Assembly: GCA_938023905.1 (NCBI GenBank)
Contig: CALJCO010000106.1
Location: 1-57,339 of the forward strand
Direction of reading: 5' to 3'
Source: an uncultured Collinsella sp.
Lineage (GTDB): Bacteria; Actinomycetota; Coriobacteriia; Coriobacteriales; Coriobacteriaceae
Length of the DNA stretch: 57,339 bases
Shown in pieces: positions 52,041 through 57,339 of the stretch (position 1 is its first letter; each line of letters begins with the position of its first letter). Both the position numbers and the translations under genes were made by a program. Below the pieces are notes generated by a model. It was not told where the DNA came from, did not search any database, and was given only the letters and a program-made list of their open reading frames with translations.

Positions 52041-52172
52041 GAGCGGCGCGGGCGCTTGCAGAGCGCGGGCAATGGCAAGGGGCGAGCACCGGCCGGTCAT
52101 CACGTTCGCTAACACCGTCTGCGCGACCGATGACCGATAGCTTGCAAGCACTTGATGCATCGTGGGTACCAT

Positions 52173-52236
52173 CCCGAATAGTTGATGTTCGGGCGGGTGT
52201 TTGGCGCATGGCGTCGACCCCGCCCGTTTTTCTTTT
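52173..52236 (+). terminator. Candidate attenuator in front of the LOG-family gene
   Basis: CGGGCGGG (52190-52197) pairs with CCCGCCCG (52219-52226), followed by TTTTTCTTTTT. Just before it CCCGAA (52173-52178) can pair with TTCGGG (52188-52193), which uses the same 5' arm, so the two folds exclude each other. The T run ends only about 15 bases before the start codon of the next gene. The terminator itself is clear; the regulatory role is inferred. Confidence 0.55.
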
Positions 52237-52253
52237 TCTCGATAGGAGTACCC

Positions 52254-53012
52254 ATGATTAAGAACGAGAATGTCGAGGGCGAGCCAGCCTACGACGAGAC
52301 GTACCGCCGCGGCCCCGTGGTCATGCGCGGCCCCATGATTCCCAAGGACAATACCTACGCCAACCTGCTGGCGCCCGAGGACTCGACCGACTGGCTGCAT
52401 GCTGATCCGTGGCGCGTGCTGCGCATCCAGGCAGAGTTTGTCGATGGTTTTGGCGCGCTTGCCGAGCTTGGTCCTGCGGTGACCATCTTCGGTAGCGCCC
52501 GCACGCCCAAGACCGATCCGCTCTACAAGGCGGCGCGTACCGTCGGGCGCAAGATCGCGCAACGTGGCGTGGCGGTCATCACCGGCGGCGGCCCCGGCAT
52601 CATGGAAGCGGCCAACAGGGGAGCGGCGAGTGTCAACGGCAAGTCGGTCGGCTTGGGTATCGAGCTGCCGCACGAGCACGGGCTCAACAAATACGTGAAC
52701 CTTGGCATGGACTTCCGTTACTTCTTTGTGCGCAAGACCATGTTCGTCAAATACAGCTCGGGCGCCATCGTGTTTCCTGGTGGCTTTGGTACGCTCGACG
52801 AGATGTTCGAGGTGCTCACGCTGGTACAGACGCACAAGGTCAAGCGCATGCCGCTCGTTTTGGTGGGAACCGAGTACTGGCAGGGCCTGTTCGACTGGCT
52901 CAACGGCCCGGTGATGGACGCCGGTATGATTAGCCCGCTCGATCCGGAGCTGGTGCACATCACCGACGACCTCAACGAGGCCGTTGACATTGCCCTGAGC
53001 GGGCTGATGTAG
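52254..53012 (+). CDS. LOG-family (TIGR00730-type) Rossmann protein
   Basis: The 252-residue protein has GGGPGIMEAANRGA and FPGGFGTLDEMFE, the two signatures of the LOG family, which hydrolyses nucleoside 5'-monophosphates at the base-ribose bond (cytokinin-activating in plants). The natural bacterial substrate is unclear. AGGAG precedes the ATG at 52254. The 60-residue N-terminal extension (rich in Pro and Asp) is longer than in the shortest members. It sits 213 bases after tgt, behind a possible attenuator. Confidence 0.85.
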   Translation: MIKNENVEGEPAYDETYRRGPVVMRGPMIPKDNTYANLLAPEDSTDWLHADPWRVLRIQAEFVDGFGALAELGPAVTIFGSARTPKTDPLYKAARTVGRKIAQRGVAVITGGGPGIMEAANRGAASVNGKSVGLGIELPHEHGLNKYVNLGMDFRYFFVRKTMFVKYSSGAIVFPGGFGTLDEMFEVLTLVQTHKVKRMPLVLVGTEYWQGLFDWLNGPVMDAGMISPLDPELVHITDDLNEAVDIALSGLM

Positions 53013-53047
53013 GGTGCTGTGACTGTTGTTATAGCAATGTGAACGGC

Positions 53048-53099
53048 ATACTGATGCTATTTAACATCAGACTGCCATCGAAATTGGGTATACTGATGC
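53048..53099 (+). promoter_or_regulatory. Promoter/operator of the toxin-antitoxin pair
   Basis: A -10 box TATACT lies at 53089-53094. The 10-mer ATACTGATGC occurs twice (53048-53057, 53090-53099), and CTGATG/CATCAG form an inverted repeat (53051-53056, 53065-53070). Repeated half-sites over the promoter fit autorepression by the RHH antitoxin. Confidence 0.45.
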
Positions 53100-53124
53100 A
53101 AAAGACGAGGCGAGGAGGTCGCGT

Positions 53125-53424
53125 ATGTCTACTGCAACGGTTAAGCCTACGACGGTTCGCATCGAAGAGGGGCTCAAGGAACAGGCGACTGAGTTCTTGG
53201 ATACGGTTGGTCTGAGTCTCAATTCGTATCTCAACCTTGCTGTTCGGCAGCTGGTAAATCAACGAAAGATTCCTTTTGAGATCGTAGGAAGGGCGGAGGT
53301 GCCCAACGAGGCAACGAGGCGTGCCATGGTGATCGCCGAAGCTCATGAGTTGGGGATTCTGCCGGACGACAGCCCGTCATTCAATAACGCTGATGAGCTT
53401 ATATCATTCCTCGATGAGGACTAG
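53125..53424 (+). CDS. DinJ/RelB-type antitoxin
   Basis: The 99-residue protein begins with a ribbon-helix-helix fold (TTVRIEEGLKEQATEFLDTVGLS, then NSYLNLAVRQLV) and ends in an acidic tail (DDSPSFNNADELISFLDED) that usually wraps the toxin. It is an antitoxin and autorepressor of the DinJ type. GAGGAGG precedes the ATG. The toxin gene starts two bases after its stop codon, so they are co-translated. Confidence 0.85.
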   Translation: MSTATVKPTTVRIEEGLKEQATEFLDTVGLSLNSYLNLAVRQLVNQRKIPFEIVGRAEVPNEATRRAMVIAEAHELGILPDDSPSFNNADELISFLDED

Positions 53425-53426
53425 CG

Positions 53427-53735
53427 ATGTTTGAGATTAAGGTCGAGGCTCAGTTTAAGGCGGATTACAAACGGACGATGCGCATCCATCCGCAGCTAAA
53501 AACCGAGTTTAAGGCGGCAGTCGCAGAGCTTGCGGCTCACGGCTCGCTTCCCGCGGAATATGGTGCCCACGAGCTTTCAAACCCGGGCGGCAACTACAAC
53601 GGCCACATCGATTTCCATCTATCCGATGGCTTGGTCGATGTGGTCGTTCTCTACTTGCCGCATAAGACTAATCCTGTGATCCGGCTGGTCAGAATGGGCT
53701 CGCATGAGGAACTATTCCAGGGCCCGCAGGGCTGA
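53427..53735 (+). CDS. YafQ/RelE-type mRNA interferase toxin
   Basis: The 102-residue protein has the RelE-fold pattern of the YafQ family: FKADYKRTMR, ELAAHGSLPAEYGAHELSNPGG, GHIDFHLSDGLVDVVVLY and the C-terminal LVRMGSHEELF with the conserved His. YafQ cuts mRNA on the ribosome. It follows the antitoxin gene directly. The sequence is intact. Confidence 0.85.
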   Translation: MFEIKVEAQFKADYKRTMRIHPQLKTEFKAAVAELAAHGSLPAEYGAHELSNPGGNYNGHIDFHLSDGLVDVVVLYLPHKTNPVIRLVRMGSHEELFQGPQG

Positions 53736-53757
53736 TTGCTCGCTTATGATTCGCGGG

Positions 53758-53806
53758 GGAATAGGGATTGATTCGCGGCCGATTGGCCAAAAATGGCCCC
53801 TATTCC
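53758..53806. terminator. Hairpin between convergent toxin and TOTE genes
   Basis: GGAATAGGG (53758-53766) pairs with CCCTATTCC (53798-53806) and overlaps the stop codon of the TOTE gene. A smaller inner stem (GGCC..GGCC region) lies between. It may end both transcripts and looks like a repeat element. Confidence 0.5.
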
Positions 53807-56800
53807 ACCGTAACTGTTGGAGACGTCCCGTTCGTGGCTGCGACCTCCGGTTCTCCTCTTCGCTGGATTTCGCTTAAAAGTTCGGCTGCAACTTCGCTGC
53901 TTTTGAAACGGATGCTGCAGTCCTCTTTCTTAGGAAAGGCCAGTAATGGAATGGTTCCGTACCAGACGGTTTCCTCGTCAATTACTGACGCGCACAGGCG
54001 CCCTTCGGCTTTGATGGAATAGTCGACGTTCATCTCGGTAAAAATCGCTTTCACGTCATTGTGCGGAGTCGAGGCAATTGAAATCTCAAGGGCAATCCCA
54101 CGGGCGGCGGCGCCTGTGAGTACGGCAGCGAGCTTTGCGAGGCATGCAGCGGATGCGTAGGGCGCGGCAATAAAAATGCTTTTCGTTGCGCGCGCGATGT
54201 CATCCGCTAAGGCCTCCACGGCCCTTGCCGGCCTAACGAGGATGTTTTGATCGGCCCGTTTGTTGTCATTTGCTGCAAAGACTTCATATCCTAGCTTTGC
54301 GTAGGTCTTGAGTCTCTTCTGGTACATACGCGCGAGCATGGGTATCGACAAATCAACATAGTCGAATATCTCAACCCGCTGCTTGCCCTCGTGACTTCTA
54401 TGTAGTCTGCCTGCCTGCTGCGTTATGCTGCCGTCCCAAGATATCGGTGTGGCAATGAGCAGAGTGTCAAGGTAAGACAGGTCGAAACCCTCGCTCAGAA
54501 GGCCTTCGGTTGCGATGATAATTCGATGCTCATGCTCGAAGCCGGGAAGGCTGTTCAGTATTGCCTTTCTTTCTTTGGCGTCGATTTCTCCGGTTAAGAG
54601 TATAGGTTCGTGTCCGCGGCTTTGAAGCAGCCTACATAGCTCTTCGGCATGTTTTTTCCTTTTGGATAGCACAAGCGGATGTCGACCGTTTGACGCGGTC
54701 TCGAGGGCATCGTCGACAATTGCTTCGTTTCTCGCTGTGTGCGCACACAGGAGATCGAGAACTTGATTAAAGGACGCCCCTGGTTCGTAGGCGGGTAGTC
54801 GAACTCCGGTAAAACGCGGCCTAACAACGCGCTGAATTCCCTGTTGGATTGCTTGCGTTTTTGGATCAATGGCATGGCGAAGCGGGCCGCAGAGCATTGA
54901 GAGTGCTCGCGTGAGTCCGTCCGAGCGTTCGGGCGTCGCGGAAAGGCCGTATACATATTTGGCTGGAGCGGACTTGAGGACGAGCTCAAGCTGTGGTGCG
55001 GCTGCATGGTGACATTCATCACAGATGATGAGGCCGTAATCACGAACGAACTCCTTGGCTATTGGTTCTTCGGTCTGGGGGTCCTTGCTGGACAAAGACT
55101 GGAATGAAGCAACGTCGATGAGATGGCTTATGGCGGTTTTGCCTCCTCCGATTTGACCAATGAGCGGAGGCTGCCTTTTGCTGATTCGTCCTTTTGGGGT
55201 TCGGACGGGCTCTCTGTTGTCCGTGATGTCGAGAAATCGTTCGAGCTGGGTTTTCCATTGGGCAATGAGCGCAGTCTTGGGAACGATGACGAGCGCTGGA
55301 AGACCGATGGCAGCAATAAGATAGGCTCCAATGACGGTTTTCCCGAAACCCGTCGGTGCAGACATGATCCCGTCTTCATGGCCGAGCATTTGTTCAGCGG
55401 CAATTTGCTGTTCAGGGCGAAGAGTCCCTTTAAATGTCATTACAATTGGATTTCCAGACTGGCGCTTGTCTGAATAGTGGGCAGCAACGCCGGCTTCTTG
55501 AAGCAGCCGCTCAAGCTGAGTCTTGCAGCCTCTGGGAATCGCGACGCAGCCGTCTCTAAGTTCGCTGAGGTCTATGTACCGCGGTTTGCCGAATACCGAT
55601 TGATGCATAGATTGCGCGCGGAAGAATTCTGGGTTGGCAAATGTTGCAAGCCTGCGGACTTCCATTTGAGCTGCGGGACTCAGAGATTTTTCGGGGATAT
55701 AGAGCATATCGGCCTGCGTGACGGACAGCGATGACGGGAGGTCCCGCGGTGTGAGCGGAAGCCGCTTTCGCGGCCTCTGGGAATGCGGTGCGGCGGTGTT
55801 TGCCGCCGTCGCAGCCGCTATTCCGTGCGACCTATTGTCGATGCTCTCGATCAGATTTTGCACCGTCGTGCGCGGGATTAACTGGATTTGAGAAAGGTAA
55901 AGCCATTGATCGGGAAAGGGCTCAAATTGCTCGTCAACAAATACGCTGTTCCCTTTTCGCTGCGCTTTTCCTTGAAAAGGCAGCGCTATGAGATTTCCAA
56001 AGCCTCCCTCAGGAATGGTGGACTGTGCGGGCAGCATCCGGTCAAAAGCTTCAAAGGTGATTGTCTTGTTGAGCGCCGCCGCTTCGGTGATAAGGCTGCT
56101 TCCAAATTCTCGTGCGATCTTCGCGCTGGTGAGCTCTAGGAAGAAAAACCAGACATGTGTGCCGTTACCTGATCTCGATCGCTCGACTGCAGCATCGATT
56201 CCATGGTTTTTTGCGACAAGCCGAATGGCGTTTGTCGCTTCTTTCCAATCGGCTCCGTCAAAGTCGATGACCAGGACTTTTGTGTTGCTGTCATTATCGA
56301 GAACATATTGACCTATGACGTCTCGGAGTCTGTCGTCACTGCCCTTGAAATGGGAGATGATCGCGGTATCGCTCAACTCGGGGAAGACGCGGTTGCCGCA
56401 TTCAGCGCATTTGGTTTTCTGACGATTTGCTTTGGGACAAATGCCTGACTTCCACTCGTTTGCGCAGGCGGGCGTATAGCCGATTCCCCCGTCTTTTCTG
56501 CGGTACCCATGGGCGTAAACATCTTTGCGGCCAGTAAAGAGATTGCGAAAGAGCTCGAGTTTGTCGCGCGCTGGGCTCGCACTGGTGACGACACCCTCGA
56601 CCTGCGCCCGTCTATCGAAAGATTCGCCAGCTTTCTCCCATTCTTCCAGTGTTGCGTAACGGATGTCTGGACCGTTGCCGCAGATGACGATTTGGCTGTG
56701 CGGCTCCGATACATGGGCGACGATTTTCTTGAATTGGAATAGCGTGCCCCCGATGAGGGCGTATTGATGCGTGACGGTGCTCATGTAAATGCCGTTCTTG

Positions 56801-56811
56801 TCGGAGTTCAT
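53800..56811 (-). CDS. TOTE-type primase-helicase with degenerate PLD-like tail
   Basis: The 1003-residue protein joins three parts. Residues about 80-310 hold a zinc site (C116, C125, C135, C138) and an archaeo-eukaryotic primase domain (D183, D185 in VIDFDG; H219 in GNGTHVWFFF). Residues about 455-860 are an SF2 helicase (APTGFGKT 485-492, DECH 598-601, SATPER, and motif VI QQAGRLHR). The C-terminal 130 residues have a phospholipase-D-like pattern (SIFIAAPYAS ... VIDEETVWYG), but the HxK of the HKD motif is replaced by Arg and Cys. This matches the TOTE conflict system type. Base composition is lower in GC than the neighbours, a hint of transfer. The start is uncertain: neither the ATG at 56811 nor M10 has a good ribosome site. 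Confidence 0.8.
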   Translation of the reverse strand: MNSDKNGIYMSTVTHQYALIGGTLFQFKKIVAHVSEPHSQIVICGNGPDIRYATLEEWEKAGESFDRRAQVEGVVTSASPARDKLELFRNLFTGRKDVYAHGYRRKDGGIGYTPACANEWKSGICPKANRQKTKCAECGNRVFPELSDTAIISHFKGSDDRLRDVIGQYVLDNDSNTKVLVIDFDGADWKEATNAIRLVAKNHGIDAAVERSRSGNGTHVWFFFLELTSAKIAREFGSSLITEAAALNKTITFEAFDRMLPAQSTIPEGGFGNLIALPFQGKAQRKGNSVFVDEQFEPFPDQWLYLSQIQLIPRTTVQNLIESIDNRSHGIAAATAANTAAPHSQRPRKRLPLTPRDLPSSLSVTQADMLYIPEKSLSPAAQMEVRRLATFANPEFFRAQSMHQSVFGKPRYIDLSELRDGCVAIPRGCKTQLERLLQEAGVAAHYSDKRQSGNPIVMTFKGTLRPEQQIAAEQMLGHEDGIMSAPTGFGKTVIGAYLIAAIGLPALVIVPKTALIAQWKTQLERFLDITDNREPVRTPKGRISKRQPPLIGQIGGGKTAISHLIDVASFQSLSSKDPQTEEPIAKEFVRDYGLIICDECHHAAAPQLELVLKSAPAKYVYGLSATPERSDGLTRALSMLCGPLRHAIDPKTQAIQQGIQRVVRPRFTGVRLPAYEPGASFNQVLDLLCAHTARNEAIVDDALETASNGRHPLVLSKRKKHAEELCRLLQSRGHEPILLTGEIDAKERKAILNSLPGFEHEHRIIIATEGLLSEGFDLSYLDTLLIATPISWDGSITQQAGRLHRSHEGKQRVEIFDYVDLSIPMLARMYQKRLKTYAKLGYEVFAANDNKRADQNILVRPARAVEALADDIARATKSIFIAAPYASAACLAKLAAVLTGAAARGIALEISIASTPHNDVKAIFTEMNVDYSIKAEGRLCASVIDEETVWYGTIPLLAFPKKEDCSIRFKSSEVAAELLSEIQRRGEPEVAATNGTSPTVTVE

Positions 56812-56992
56812 TGAAATGAGGGTACGTTATTTTGATTTTTAAGGGACTCGGCTCTGATTTTGGTTCGGCGATAGCGGAGTACAGCTCCGTGAGTGGTGTT
56901 TGGCTGATGTCAAAATGTGCGGTAGCTGTTGCTGAATGGGTTTTGGCGGCCATGAGGTGGGCTGGAGGCGCAGGAAACTATCCTCGAATAGA

Positions 56993-57220
56993 CCCTGTGG
57001 GCAAAAAATGGCAAATATGAGTACTGTGGTTTGAGCAGTAACATATCATCAGGAAAGTATTTAAGACCAATCGATTCGGATTGGATATAATCAACCCTAT
57101 AAACATGGCGATTCGGGACTTTATGACGCTCGGAATTGGCGGAAGACGGCAAATTCAGCCAGATTTCGCTGTTACTAAACTGGTAACAGTACTCATATTT
57201 GCCATTTTTTGCCCAGAGGG
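56993..57220. repeat. 228-bp AT-rich palindromic element
   Basis: Near both ends is a perfect 29-bp inverted repeat (56999-57027 and 57186-57214; core GGCAAATATGAGTACTG). It extends outward over CCCTNT and inward over nine unmatched and seven matched bases (AGTAACA). The middle (57044-57169) holds no recognisable gene. An antisense ORF crossing it is a translation of the repeat. The remaining bases from 56812 to 56992 and to the window end show the TOTE upstream region and nothing else that I can support. Confidence 0.6.
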
Positions 57221-57339
57221 TATCGCAAGGGGGTTGGACAAAGCATCGATCGCCGCCAATTTCTCGATTGGCTGGTTGGGCGGCGGTGGCGCGCGCAGAC
57301 GTGGTGTAAGAGCGTCCCGAGGTCCGTCGCTGCAAGTCC

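Noticed and set aside
50811..52958. 715-codon minus-strand frame opposite tgt
   Set aside because: Covers a certain gene on the other strand and has no domain.
56910..57335. 141-codon minus-strand frame near the window end
   Set aside because: It reads through the palindromic element at 56993-57220 and has no ribosome site; best seen as translated repeat.

Overview
The window is about 57 kb of high-GC bacterial chromosome with short intergenic gaps. The gene content points to a Coriobacteriia gut actinobacterium, most likely Collinsella; this is inferred from recalled family resemblance and repeat style, since there is no rRNA or marker gene to confirm it. I see no tRNA, rRNA, CRISPR array or intact transposase.

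Layout. 1-5 kb: end of an aldehyde dehydrogenase, a small charged protein, a phosphoesterase, then a sugar cassette (BglG/LicT-type antiterminator with one PRD, a RAT/terminator leader, a PTS EIIBC and a ChbG-like deacetylase). 5-16.5 kb: a DUF2130 protein, a Ski2-like DUF3516 helicase, a MITE-like palindromic element, and a set of tRNA-modification genes (TrmB, a Trm9/ABH8-like methyltransferase, a bacterial Elp3) with a membrane-anchored XRE regulator/DUF4097 pair. 16.5-22.1 kb: a complete three-gene set (TerB-N/TerB-C protein, DUF2791-type ATPase, Lhr-like helicase) matching the Shango anti-phage system. 22.2-26.2 kb: a DUF554 membrane protein and a five-gene operon of unknown secreted or surface proteins. 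26.6-30.2 kb: lactate dehydrogenase/EtfB/EtfA in the layout of the electron-confurcating Ldh-Etf complex. 30.2-35.7 kb: an HD hydrolase, AzlCD, KdgT, a GGDEF protein and an EamA exporter. 35.8-44 kb: PurL, a cation:proton antiporter, an array of palindromic repeats, an SDR and homoserine dehydrogenase. 44-50.5 kb: a liv operon with two paralogous binding proteins. 50.5-53 kb: Tgt and a LOG-family protein behind a possible attenuator. 53-57.3 kb: a DinJ/YafQ toxin-antitoxin pair, a TOTE-type primase-helicase of lower GC, and a 228-bp palindromic element.

How it fits together: core metabolism is interrupted by two defence-type loci (Shango-like and TOTE plus toxin-antitoxin). The intergenic spaces hold several families of palindromic, probably dispersed repeats. 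The strongest leads are the Shango locus, the Elp3/Trm9-like pair (a possible bacterial mcm5U34 route), the TOTE protein with a degenerate PLD-like tail, the unknown surface operon, and the palindromic elements at 9716-9838, 41304-41537 and 56993-57220.
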